From JAWLDB01 sp041686915 (GTDB lineage: Bacteria > Bacillota > UBA994 > UBA5500): DNA of 13,968 nt. Where the stretch lies: NCBI GenBank assembly GCA_041686915.1, contig JAWLDB010000054.1:1-13968 (forward strand), given 5' to 3'. This document shows positions 6,996 to 13,968 of this stretch, piece after piece. The position numbers and the translations under genes are program-made. The stretch's first letter is position 1. Every line of letters begins with the position of its first letter. The notes beneath the pieces were generated by a model that made no database searches, was not told the origin of the DNA, and saw only the letters and a list, made by a program, of their open reading frames with translations.

Positions 6996-7000
6996 CTCCT
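6996..7000 (-). promoter_or_regulatory. Ribosome binding site of remA, fused to the yicC stop
   Basis: The yicC stop codon and this AGGAG share bases (TAGGAG), and the TTG start of remA follows 8 nt later. It rules in TTG at 6987 as the start. It repeats the arrangement seen between priA and def. Confidence 0.8.
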
Positions 7001-7877
7001 ATTCTATATTCTGCGCTTGTTCGCGAATTTTCTCCAATTCGCTCTTCATGTCCACTACTAGAATCGCCATTTCGGCGTCATTGGCCTTGGAACCGATGGT
7101 ATTGACCTCCCGATTCATCTCCTGCACGAGAAAGTCGAGCTTGCGGCCTACTGCGTCCTCTGCCTTGAGCAGTTTCTTGAACTGGACAAAATGGCTGCGC
7201 AATCGCACAATTTCCTCACTGATGCAGGAACGATCCGCGAACATTGCTACTTCCTGGGCCAGGCGCGACGGTTCAATCATATTGTCCTGCAAAAGTTCGT
7301 GCAACCTTGTCTGCAGCCGCTCCCGATAGTCTTCCACCACTTGTGGACTGCGCTGTTCAACTTTGACCAGCAAGTCGGCCAAGACATCTAAGCGACTGCC
7401 CATGTCTTCAGCCAAACGGCTGCCCTCTTGCTCGCGCATCGCGGTCACACCTGCTATTGCCTGCTCTACCGCCGCATTTAGAGTAGAGCGCAACGCGTCT
7501 GCATCGAGTTCAGTCTCCGTCAGCTGCACGACCTCCGGCAACCGCAGCAGATCAGCCAGACCAAGCTCAGAGTTAATGCCGGTCTGTTGTCTCAATTCCC
7601 CGGCCTTCTCGAAGTAAAGCTTGGCCAAGGCCAAGTTAATGGCTACAGGGCGCACAGACTCTGGTGGGAGAGTGTAGCGCACAAAGGCATCGACTCGACC
7701 ACGGTTTAATGCTTTACGTATCTGAGTACGGATATCCTCTTCCAGCAAGTTGAACTCTTTGGGCAAACGAATAGAAATGTCAAGGTATCGATGATTGACG
7801 GTTTTTATCTCTACAGTCAAGTTGACCGCTTCACCTGAGGCTTCTCCGCGGCCAAACCCAGTCATACTGCGTATCAT
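6999..7877 (-). CDS. YicC-family endoribonuclease (YloC)
   Basis: E. coli YicC is an endoribonuclease involved in RNA turnover; this is its Bacillota relative YloC. From the ATG at 7877 the protein is 292 residues, the usual length; the open frame upstream to 7979 is the leader region and not coding. AGGAGG at 7886-7891 lies 8 nt before the ATG. The N-terminal domain starts MIRSMTGFGRG and has IKTVNHRYLDISIRLP (24-39). The C-terminal domain (DUF1732) ends with GRKLDFLVQEMNREVNTIGSKAND (244-267) and IREQAQNIE. At residues 214-222 the sequence is ADRSCISEE, where I would expect Asp in place of Cys218. It is the first gene of the operon with remA, gmk and rpoZ. Confidence 0.95.
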   Translation of the reverse strand: MIRSMTGFGRGEASGEAVNLTVEIKTVNHRYLDISIRLPKEFNLLEEDIRTQIRKALNRGRVDAFVRYTLPPESVRPVAINLALAKLYFEKAGELRQQTGINSELGLADLLRLPEVVQLTETELDADALRSTLNAAVEQAIAGVTAMREQEGSRLAEDMGSRLDVLADLLVKVEQRSPQVVEDYRERLQTRLHELLQDNMIEPSRLAQEVAMFADRSCISEEIVRLRSHFVQFKKLLKAEDAVGRKLDFLVQEMNREVNTIGSKANDAEMAILVVDMKSELEKIREQAQNIE

Positions 7878-7897
7878 ATACGTTTCCTCCTTCAGAT

Positions 7898-7926
7898 ATT
7901 GTACTAAACTTAGGGAGTTTGAACAA
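7898..7926 (-). promoter_or_regulatory. Candidate sigma-A promoter of the yicC operon, proximal
   Basis: The minus strand has TTGTTC (7921-7926), 17 nt, then TACAAT (7898-7903). Transcription would begin near 7891, at the edge of the yicC ribosome binding site, giving a leader of only about 14 nt. Confidence 0.55.
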
Positions 7927-7979
7927 AGGTTTTTGCCATGTTCTTCATTCTTGCCCCCTGAGCGTTTACTATACCCCAC

Positions 7980-7988
7980 ATTATATCA
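7980..7988 (-). promoter_or_regulatory. Candidate extended -10 promoter of the yicC operon, distal
   Basis: The minus strand reads TGATATAAT, a perfect -10 with an extended TG motif, but no clear -35. It lies just after the ATPase terminator hairpin and would give a leader of about 95 nt for yicC. Confidence 0.5.
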
Positions 7989-8000
7989 GATAAAGCGAGA

Positions 8001-8020
8001 AGGACGCGCGCAGGCGTCCT
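8001..8020 (-). terminator. Probable terminator hairpin after the Ca2+ ATPase
   Basis: A 7-bp GC-rich stem, AGGACGC/GCGTCCT with a 6-nt loop, lies 40 nt past the ATPase stop. The T tract after it is broken (TTCTCGCTTT), so termination may be partial. The rest of the 182-nt gap up to yicC holds only the two promoter candidates. Confidence 0.5.
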
Positions 8021-8059
8021 CCTAACATTCTTTGTGCAGTTACCAGAGTCCTGCCGACT

Positions 8060-10786
8060 TCAGCGTCGCCTACGGGTTTGCCAGAGGATGACCCGCCGCA
8101 GGCCTACCAACAAGGTCGGTAGTCCTGACGCCAGTAGGACTACTGCCCATTGCCTTGGCGTTAGTGCTACTGTTTGGAACAGGGAGCGCAATGACGGGAT
8201 GTACAGTACAGACAGGAACATCAGGTTTGAGACTGTGACGGCCCCAAGCAGGTAGACATTGGAAAACAGTCCTTTCTCCAAAATACCTGCTGTTTCAGAA
8301 CGGCAATCGAAGACATGGAACAGCTGGCAATAAACCAAGGTGGCAAAGGCCATCGTCCGGGCTAGCATCAACTCATCGGTAAAGTGCAGGGTGAGGGTAA
8401 ACATTGCGCTCGTCGTTATGCCAATCAACACTCCGCGGGTCATAATCTTGCGTGACAGACCCCGGGCGAAGACCCCCTCCCCCTTTTGTCTTGGCTTCCT
8501 GAGCATTAAATCCTTGTCAGGCGCATCTACGCCTAAAGCCATAGCCGGCAAGCCGTCAGTCACCAGGTTTACCCACAGGATCTGGATGGGTTTCAGGGGC
8601 AACGGCATGCGCAGTAGCATTGTCAAAAAGACTGTCAGTAGTTCACCCACATTGCAGGCAAGCAGATAGCGGATGAACTTACGGATGTTATCGTAGATAG
8701 CCCGCCCCTCGCGCACAGCGCTGACTATGGTCGCGAAGTTGTCGTCACTCAGAACCAAGGCAGATGCCTCCTTGGCCACGTCTGTTCCGCCCTGACCCAT
8801 CGCTACACCGATGTCAGCTTCCATCAAAGCAGGTGCATCGTTGATGCCGTCACCTGTCATGGCTACAGTGTGTCCGGCTTTTTTCAGCATCCTGACTATC
8901 TCCAGTTTGTGGTGCGGTGAAACCCGGGCAAAGATTCGGCAGTGCTTAACGGTATGCTCCAGTTCATGCTCTGACATGCGGTTCAGCTGTTCACCTGTCA
9001 CCACCAGGTCACCTGAGCCTACCAGCCCCAGTTCGCGACCAATTGCGCCAGCTGTTGTAGCATGATCACCGGTAATCATGATAGCCCTTATTCCAGCTGT
9101 AGCGCAGGTGCGCAGCGCGGCCTTTGCCTCTGGCCGGGGCGGGTCTATCATACCGAACAGACCTGCAAACACCATATTACCCTCCATGTCATCTGCGGAG
9201 AAGGCACTCTTTTGCTTGGGGAGCGGTCGATAGGCTGCTGCCAGCACCCGCAGCGCTTTACTGCCCATCGCCTCCATCCGATCCAAGATCTGTCGCCGCA
9301 TCTCAGGTCTGAGCAACTTGGTCTGCTGCCCATCATAGTAGTGGCTACAGCGTTCCAGCAGGACATCCGGGGCACCTTTGCAATAAGACCACTTCTGCCC
9401 CGCGCTATCCTCAACCAATACACTCATGCGTTTGCGTTCCGAGTCAAAAGGTACTTCATCTAGGACCTGCATGGTGCTTGCCAAGTGCTCGCGTGTTACG
9501 CCTGCTTTAGCTCCAACTGTCAGCAGAGCAGCTTCTGTTGGGTCGCCCTTAATGTGCCAAGCTGAGCTGCGCCTAAACACTCCGTGGCGTTCTTTGCTTT
9601 GCTCTACTTGCGCATTGTTACACAGCACCGCAATCTGCAAACACAAGGCAAGTTGTGGGTTTTGTCCCAAGACAACCCGTTCGCCTGCCTGGCGGACTTC
9701 GCCCTGAGGGTTGTATCCATCACCAGCAACTTCTAACACCGGAGCCTCCGGCAGCCAGATAGAACGAACTGTCATCTCGTTCTTGGTAAGAGTCCCTGTC
9801 TTGTCTGAACAGATTACAGTGGAGCACCCAAGGGTCTCTACAGCTGGTAGCTTGCGTACTATGGCATTCACCCGGATCATCCGCTGAACTCCAATGGCTA
9901 GAGCTATGGTGACAATTGCAGGCAGGCCCTCAGGAATGGCCGCTACGGCTAGAGAGACTCCTGCCAGGAACATCAGGGTGGGATCCTCTCCGCGCACAAT
10001 GCCCAGTAACACAACGGCAGCACAAATCGCCAAGCAAGCCCAGACGATATACTTGCCCAGCTGTTCCAAACGCAATTGCAGAGGCGTGGGTTCACGCTCG
10101 GCGCTTTGCAGCAGCTCGGCTATCCGGCCCACTTCGGTCTCCATCCCGGTAGCTGTTACGACACCTGTTCCGTGACCTCGGCTGATTAAGGTGCCGGCAT
10201 AAAGCATGCTGGTTCTGTCAGCCAACAGTGTACCGTCTGCCACCGGATCGCTAGCCTTGCGCACCGGCAGCGACTCCCCGGTAAGCGCAGCCTCGTCGGC
10301 TTCCAGAGCCATGCTTTTCAGCAAACGCAAGTCCGCAGGTACCCGGTCACCCGTCTGCAGGCGTACAATGTCACCCGGGACCAGGTCACGCACGTCTACG
10401 GTGATTTCTGTAGCATCACGCACTACTTCCACTTGTGGGGCAGTCAAATCCTTCAGTGCATCTATTGCCCGTTCGGCCCTAAACTCCTGCACAAACCCCA
10501 AGAGAGCGTTTACCATCACTATGGCAATAATAACCAATGCGTCCGCGAACTCGCCGAGCACAGCCGAAATGAGGGTGGCTACCAGCAGTACAATAATCAT
10601 GAAATCTTTAAACTGATCCAGAAACATGACCCAAGGGGATATTTTGGCGGTCTCACTCAACTGGTTTGGTCCGTTTGTCTGCAGGCGTCGCTCCGCCTCC
10701 GCATTTTTGAGCCCCTGTTCATTAGTCTGTAGAACATCCAGGCATCTTTCCCAGGGTAAGGCGTGCCAATTGGCCAAGGACTGCAA
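8060..10786 (-). CDS. P-type calcium-transporting ATPase (type IIA, SERCA/PMR-like)
   Basis: This 908-residue integral membrane pump uses ATP to export Ca2+. The N-terminal cation ATPase domain comes first (ALPWERCLDVL, NGPNQL). Then come membrane helices near 62-100, the actuator loop LTGES at 168-172, and M4 with AAIPEGLPA (Glu286, as in SERCA Glu309). The phosphorylation site is DKTGTLT with Asp328. KGAPDVLLERC (470-480) lies in the nucleotide domain, and TGDGINDAPAL is at 644-654. M5 has NVGE (Asn712, Glu715) and M6 ILWVNLVTDGLPAMALG (Asn740, Thr743, Asp744), matching SERCA ligands of both calcium sites. The start is TTG at 10786, because an in-frame TGA lies three codons upstream and GAGG is 9 nt away. 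It corresponds in position to B. subtilis YloB, between rqcH and yicC. Confidence 0.95.
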   Translation of the reverse strand: MQSLANWHALPWERCLDVLQTNEQGLKNAEAERRLQTNGPNQLSETAKISPWVMFLDQFKDFMIIVLLVATLISAVLGEFADALVIIAIVMVNALLGFVQEFRAERAIDALKDLTAPQVEVVRDATEITVDVRDLVPGDIVRLQTGDRVPADLRLLKSMALEADEAALTGESLPVRKASDPVADGTLLADRTSMLYAGTLISRGHGTGVVTATGMETEVGRIAELLQSAEREPTPLQLRLEQLGKYIVWACLAICAAVVLLGIVRGEDPTLMFLAGVSLAVAAIPEGLPAIVTIALAIGVQRMIRVNAIVRKLPAVETLGCSTVICSDKTGTLTKNEMTVRSIWLPEAPVLEVAGDGYNPQGEVRQAGERVVLGQNPQLALCLQIAVLCNNAQVEQSKERHGVFRRSSAWHIKGDPTEAALLTVGAKAGVTREHLASTMQVLDEVPFDSERKRMSVLVEDSAGQKWSYCKGAPDVLLERCSHYYDGQQTKLLRPEMRRQILDRMEAMGSKALRVLAAAYRPLPKQKSAFSADDMEGNMVFAGLFGMIDPPRPEAKAALRTCATAGIRAIMITGDHATTAGAIGRELGLVGSGDLVVTGEQLNRMSEHELEHTVKHCRIFARVSPHHKLEIVRMLKKAGHTVAMTGDGINDAPALMEADIGVAMGQGGTDVAKEASALVLSDDNFATIVSAVREGRAIYDNIRKFIRYLLACNVGELLTVFLTMLLRMPLPLKPIQILWVNLVTDGLPAMALGVDAPDKDLMLRKPRQKGEGVFARGLSRKIMTRGVLIGITTSAMFTLTLHFTDELMLARTMAFATLVYCQLFHVFDCRSETAGILEKGLFSNVYLLGAVTVSNLMFLSVLYIPSLRSLFQTVALTPRQWAVVLLASGLPTLLVGLRRVILWQTRRRR

Positions 10787-10868
10787 AGACTCTCACCTCG
10801 CATTAGCTGATCGCACAAGTCTAGATGATCAAGCTGCCTGCCGATTGACAAGAGCAGCGCTTGTACTC

Positions 10869-10897
10869 TTTAAAGACTATTCCTTGGCCCGGGACAA
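10869..10897 (-). promoter_or_regulatory. Weak candidate promoter for the Ca2+ ATPase
   Basis: In the divergent gap the minus strand has TTGTCC (10892-10897), 17 nt, then TTTAAA (10869-10874). Both boxes match the consensus at four of six positions. It would give a leader of about 75 nt. I see nothing else in this part of the gap. Confidence 0.3.
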
Positions 10898-10926
10898 CAT
10901 GACTGCACCCAGGACAAGATAATCGT

Positions 10927-10956
10927 TTGACCAAGCTCAACGGCCTGAGATATACT
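10927..10956 (+). promoter_or_regulatory. Candidate sigma-A promoter of rqcH
   Basis: TTGACC (10927-10932) and TATACT (10951-10956) are separated by 18 nt. Transcription would begin near 10963, leaving a leader of about 18 nt that is mostly ribosome binding site. Confidence 0.65.
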
Positions 10957-10967
10957 ATGCCTGATTT

Positions 10968-10973
10968 AGGAGG
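10968..10973 (+). promoter_or_regulatory. Ribosome binding site of rqcH
   Basis: AGGAGG lies 7 nt before the ATG at 10981. The frame is open upstream to a TTG at 10927, but that codon is inside the -35 box, so the ATG is the real start. Confidence 0.85.
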
Positions 10974-10980
10974 GGTAAAC

Positions 10981-12696
10981 ATGGCGTATGATGGCCTGGT
11001 TATGGCGGGAATTGCCTCAGAACTACGAGCTCTTAAGGATGCTCGGATAGAAAGGGTCTACCAACCGGAAGGTGCTACTATAGTGCTGCAGATGCATCAC
11101 GCTTCTCGCCGCAAGCTTCGACTGCTCCTCTCGGCCGAACCCTCAGCCCCTCGCGTGCATCTAACCGAACTGAAAATGGAGAATCCGTTGGTTCCCCCTA
11201 TGTTCTGTATGTTGCTGCGCAAGTTTCTGGAAGGGGCCAGGTTACTTGATGTTACACAGCAAGGACTGGAGCGAATCATTACCCTGCATTTACAGGGACA
11301 CGATGAACTGGGGAACATTGTCACATATCAGTTGGTGACTGAAGTAATGGGTCGCCACAGCAACATCGCTTTGGTCAGCCCTGGAGGTAAGATCATGGAC
11401 GTAATCCACCGTATCCCACCAGCTGTTAGCACGGTGCGTATCATGCTGCCAGGTATATCGTACGAGTATCCCAGCCATCAGGAAAGGGTGGATACACTGG
11501 ATGTCACAAGTGCAGAAAGCCTGGAACAGGCTCTGCAGCGCGATATAGGCCAGAAGCTGGCTAAGGCCCTGGTCTCAAGCCTCACAGGTATCTCTCCTTT
11601 GCTAGCAAATGAGCTGCTATATAGGGCGGGGCTTGCAGCAGGCGAGCGGGTACAGGATATCAGCCCTTCAGACTGGGAGCTGGTCTTTGACCAGATAAGC
11701 AACCTGCAGTCTATGGTGCATCGCAACGAGTACACGCCATCAACGTCTGGTACCAAATACGCTGTGGTACAACTCAATCACCTGCAGGCAACCCCTTGGT
11801 CCGGATCCATCAACGAGATGGTAGACCAACTCTTTGCCCGTGAGCTTAACTCCCGGGCGTTTGAAAAGGCTCGCTTGAAGCTCGTTCAGGTAGTCAGGCA
11901 GGCCCTTGAGAAGGAGAGCCGCAAGCTGGCCAGCCAAACGGCTGACCAGCAGTCAATGACCGAAAACTTGGGGCTGCGTCAGTTAGGAGAACTGATCCTG
12001 GCAAATCTACATCTGATCAAACCGAAAGCCGACCATGGTGTCGTAGTAGATTACTATGACCCTGATTTACGGGAAGTCCGCATCGAACTCGACCCGCAAC
12101 TCACACCTGCTCAAAATGCCAAGCGGTATTTCAGGCGTTATGAAAAAGCCCGCAAGGGCCTTGAGATCATCTCCGTAAGCATAGAGAAGGTGAAAGCAAA
12201 GGTAGCCTATCTGGAAACCTTGCTTGACAGCCTGGAGCGGGCTGATAGCCAGGAAATCCTGGATGAAGTAAGACAGGAAATGCTGGATGCGGGTCTGTTG
12301 CAGCAGGAGTATAGCAAACGTAAGCCAAAACCGGCCGCGATAGCCAGCGAGCCAGTTCGGTACGTCAGTGAAGATGGATATGAGATACTGGTAGGGCGCA
12401 ACAATCTGCAAAACGAGCGCTTGACCCGTGGCGCTCAGGCCGATGACTGGTGGTTGCATACCAAAGACATTCCAGGATCCCACGTCATTATCAAGGGTTG
12501 CCCTGGAGAACCGCCTGACGGCACACTATTGATGGCAGCACAACTGGCTGCCTGGTACTCTAAAGCCCGTCAATCCAGCAAGGTCCCAGTCGACTATACA
12601 CGCCGCAGGTACGTCAAAAAACCTGGAGGTTCGCCTCCTGGCTTTGTGATTTATACGGACCAGCGCACACTGCTGGTTGAACCCCAGGACTTCTAA
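10981..12696 (+). CDS. rqcH: Rqc2-like ribosome quality control protein RqcH (NFACT / FbpA family)
   Basis: RqcH binds stalled 50S subunits and recruits tRNA-Ala to add C-terminal alanine tails that mark aborted proteins for degradation. The protein is 571 residues. The NFACT-N domain starts MAYDGLVMAGIASELRALKD. A helix-hairpin-helix region follows (LTGISPLLANELLYRAGL, 201-218). A long charged helical part (about 285-450) is the expected coiled coil, and the NFACT-R domain comes last (YVSEDGYEILVGRNNLQNE at 461-479, then DDWWLHTKDIPGSHVIIKG at 488-506). Residues 96-99 read LERI; B. subtilis RqcH has the key Asp97-Arg98 pair here, so this protein has Glu97-Arg98. It is transcribed alone, divergent from the Ca2+ ATPase and convergent with proC, and has its own promoter. 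Older annotations may call it fibronectin-binding protein. Confidence 0.95.
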   Translation: MAYDGLVMAGIASELRALKDARIERVYQPEGATIVLQMHHASRRKLRLLLSAEPSAPRVHLTELKMENPLVPPMFCMLLRKFLEGARLLDVTQQGLERIITLHLQGHDELGNIVTYQLVTEVMGRHSNIALVSPGGKIMDVIHRIPPAVSTVRIMLPGISYEYPSHQERVDTLDVTSAESLEQALQRDIGQKLAKALVSSLTGISPLLANELLYRAGLAAGERVQDISPSDWELVFDQISNLQSMVHRNEYTPSTSGTKYAVVQLNHLQATPWSGSINEMVDQLFARELNSRAFEKARLKLVQVVRQALEKESRKLASQTADQQSMTENLGLRQLGELILANLHLIKPKADHGVVVDYYDPDLREVRIELDPQLTPAQNAKRYFRRYEKARKGLEIISVSIEKVKAKVAYLETLLDSLERADSQEILDEVRQEMLDAGLLQQEYSKRKPKPAAIASEPVRYVSEDGYEILVGRNNLQNERLTRGAQADDWWLHTKDIPGSHVIIKGCPGEPPDGTLLMAAQLAAWYSKARQSSKVPVDYTRRRYVKKPGGSPPGFVIYTDQRTLLVEPQDF

Positions 12697-12718
12697 ACCG
12701 ATTGCCGATGCGTAGAAC

Positions 12719-12742
12719 AAGCCGCCTCGAATGAGGCGGCTT
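12719..12742. terminator. Shared terminator-like hairpin between rqcH and proC
   Basis: A perfect 10-bp stem, AAGCCGCCTC/GAGGCGGCTT with a GAAT loop, lies 22 nt after the rqcH stop and 17 nt after the proC stop on the other strand. The T runs on both sides are short, so it may be an imperfect but two-way terminator for convergent genes. Confidence 0.7.
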
Positions 12743-12759
12743 GCTGATTCAACAACTGT

Positions 12760-13602
12760 TTAGTTGGTGGCGGCTGACTCCCTAGTGGAGACGCTTAACT
12801 CGCGGGAACGACGGGTAGCAGCCAGAATGGCCTGTTCCATCAGCTCTTTGAACTTGCCCCCCTGCAACACGTCCAGCGCGGCCTGAGTGGTACCCTTAGG
12901 GCTGGTTACCTGTCTGCGCAGTTCCGCAGGCGCGGTAGCACTTGCTTGTAGCATCTGTGCGGCTCCCAGAATCGTCTGCTGTGTAAGCCTGCGAGCCATG
13001 CAAGGTGACAAACCGGCGGCGATAGCGCCTTGCTCCATGGCTTCAGCAAACAGATAAGCATAAGCCGGGCCACTGCCGGAAACGGCCGTCACAGCGTCCA
13101 TATCAGCCTCGGAAACACGCTCCACCATGCCAACTGTTTTGAAGATTGATGCGGCTGTAGCCCACTCGGTTTCGGTGACACCGGGTTTTGCTGTAATCGC
13201 TGTCACGCCCATACCAATGCTGACAGAAGTGTTTGGCATAGCGCGCATGACTGTCATCCCTGGAGGAACTGCTGGCCTTAGCTGTCTGAGCGCAATCCCG
13301 GCCAGGATGGAAATAAATAGACCTTTCGCAGGCAGCAAGTTGCGGTATTCAGCGAGTGCCATTTGCATATCTTTGGGCTTAACCGCCAGGATGACTAAGT
13401 CTGCATCAGGCAAGCGCTTTAACGCAAGGTGGCGCTCCGCGACAACTCCGTACCTTTGCTCGAGGTTACGGGTTGAATCGTCATCGCGCTTGCCAATGAC
13501 GGAAATACTCGCCGCACACATGCCACTAGCTATCATTCCTTTGATCATCGCCATGGCCATTGCTCCTGCCCCGATTATGCATATCTGCTTATCCTGTAAC
13601 AT
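12760..13602 (-). CDS. proC: Pyrroline-5-carboxylate reductase
   Basis: ProC reduces pyrroline-5-carboxylate to proline with NAD(P)H, the last step of proline synthesis. The 280-residue protein begins with a Rossmann domain: IIGAGAMAMAMIKGM (9-23), AVKP (73-76) and SILAGI (98-103). The dimeric helical domain follows with RAMPNTSVSIGMG (120-132), VSGSGPAYAYLFAEAM (174-189) and VTSPKGTT (232-239). The last motif is usually TSPGGTT, so Lys236 replaces a Gly. The ATG at 13602 has AAGGGG 9 nt upstream. It follows proA by 39 nt, so the two form a proline operon, and it is convergent with rqcH. Confidence 0.96.
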   Translation of the reverse strand: MLQDKQICIIGAGAMAMAMIKGMIASGMCAASISVIGKRDDDSTRNLEQRYGVVAERHLALKRLPDADLVILAVKPKDMQMALAEYRNLLPAKGLFISILAGIALRQLRPAVPPGMTVMRAMPNTSVSIGMGVTAITAKPGVTETEWATAASIFKTVGMVERVSEADMDAVTAVSGSGPAYAYLFAEAMEQGAIAAGLSPCMARRLTQQTILGAAQMLQASATAPAELRRQVTSPKGTTQAALDVLQGGKFKELMEQAILAATRRSRELSVSTRESAATN

Positions 13603-13641
13603 TGTAAATAACCCCTTCTTTACCAGAGTCGAACGTTTTTC

Positions 13642-13968
13642 TTAAACCCTGACCTGCCCATCTCCGGCAATCAGGTACTTGCTGCTAGTCAAAGCCGTTA
13701 GACCCATCGGGCCGCGCACATGCAGCTTCTGAGTACTAATGCCTATCTCTGCACCCATCCCCAAGGCTGAGCCATCCGTAAAGCGGGTAGAAGCGTTGTG
13801 GTACACACATGCAGCATCAACATCCTGCCGGAACAAAGCTGCTGCCTCCAAGTCCATACTAATGATGGCTTCGGAGTGTTTACTGCCATAAGAGTTTATG
13901 TGCTTGATGGCCGTGTGAACGTCGCTCACCTGTTTGATTGTCACGACCAAATCAAGAAACTCGCAGCC
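13642..13968 (-). CDS. proA: Gamma-glutamyl phosphate reductase, C-terminal part (5' end outside window)
   Basis: ProA reduces gamma-glutamyl phosphate to glutamate semialdehyde, which cyclises to the ProC substrate. Only the last 108 residues are visible; the reading frame is open to the right edge and begins GCEFLDLVVTIKQ. The family C-terminus is clear: HINSYGSKHSEAIIS, then VYHNASTRFTDGSALGMGAE, then IGISTQKLHVRGPMGLTAL and GDGQVRV. The catalytic cysteine and NADPH-binding part lie outside. A TTG at 13950 is an internal Leu codon, not a start. proB is expected further upstream but is not in view. Confidence 0.95.
   Translation of the reverse strand, partial: GCEFLDLVVTIKQVSDVHTAIKHINSYGSKHSEAIISMDLEAAALFRQDVDAACVYHNASTRFTDGSALGMGAEIGISTQKLHVRGPMGLTALTSSKYLIAGDGQVRV

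Noticed and set aside
7878..7979. N-terminal extension of YicC by 34 codons
   Set aside because: The family starts at MIRSMTGFGR, and the added part contains the promoter candidate and the ribosome binding site.
8811..10616. Several plus-strand open frames of 80-136 codons antisense to the Ca2+ ATPase
   Set aside because: They are shadows of a strongly conserved coding sequence, with no ribosome binding sites or recognisable products.
10657..10851. Minus-strand open frame overlapping the start of the ATPase
   Set aside because: It is in a different frame from the ATPase, has no similarity I recognise and no convincing ribosome binding site.
10927..10980. Earlier TTG start for RqcH
   Set aside because: The TTG is part of the -35 box and the family N-terminus fits the ATG at 10981, which has AGGAGG 7 nt upstream.

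Overview
The window looks like a Bacillota (Firmicutes) chromosome, probably a Clostridia-type organism. The support is the presence of RemA, RqcH (FbpA/NFACT), a YugP-type zinc peptidase and the omega subunit, strong AGGAGG ribosome binding sites, frequent TTG/GTG starts, and a gene order that matches the Bacillus subtilis yloA-yloB-yloC-remA-gmk-rpoZ-(coaBC)-priA-def-fmt-rsmB block. The exact genus cannot be read from the sequence. Almost everything is ordinary core genome, densely packed on the minus strand. There are no transposases, phage genes, CRISPR arrays, tRNAs or rRNAs.

Layout from high to low coordinates on the minus strand: the 3' part of proA (cut by the window end) and proC, the last two proline-synthesis steps. 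Convergent to them is rqcH on the plus strand (10981-12696), a ribosome quality-control factor. An intergenic hairpin separates the two. Divergent from rqcH is a large P-type Ca2+ ATPase (8060-10786). A GC-rich hairpin and two candidate promoters then precede yicC-remA-gmk-rpoZ, a compact operon with 11-16 nt gaps or overlaps that ends in a strong bidirectional terminator (5842-5870).

Between that terminator and priA, where B. subtilis carries coaBC, lies a roughly 250-nt array of three related hairpins (5591-5839) with no credible gene. Two units are almost identical. The third, next to priA, differs by changes that preserve base pairing. This is the least explained part of the window. Next comes priA-def-fmt, then a membrane zinc metallopeptidase and rsmB, which runs off the left edge. 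def and fmt overlap by 4 nt, and def's ribosome binding site contains the priA stop codon.

Functionally the block combines replication restart (PriA), initiator-tRNA formylation and deformylation (Fmt, Def), rRNA methylation (RsmB), nucleotide supply (Gmk), RNA polymerase assembly (omega), RNA turnover (YicC), matrix regulation (RemA), ribosome rescue (RqcH) and calcium export.
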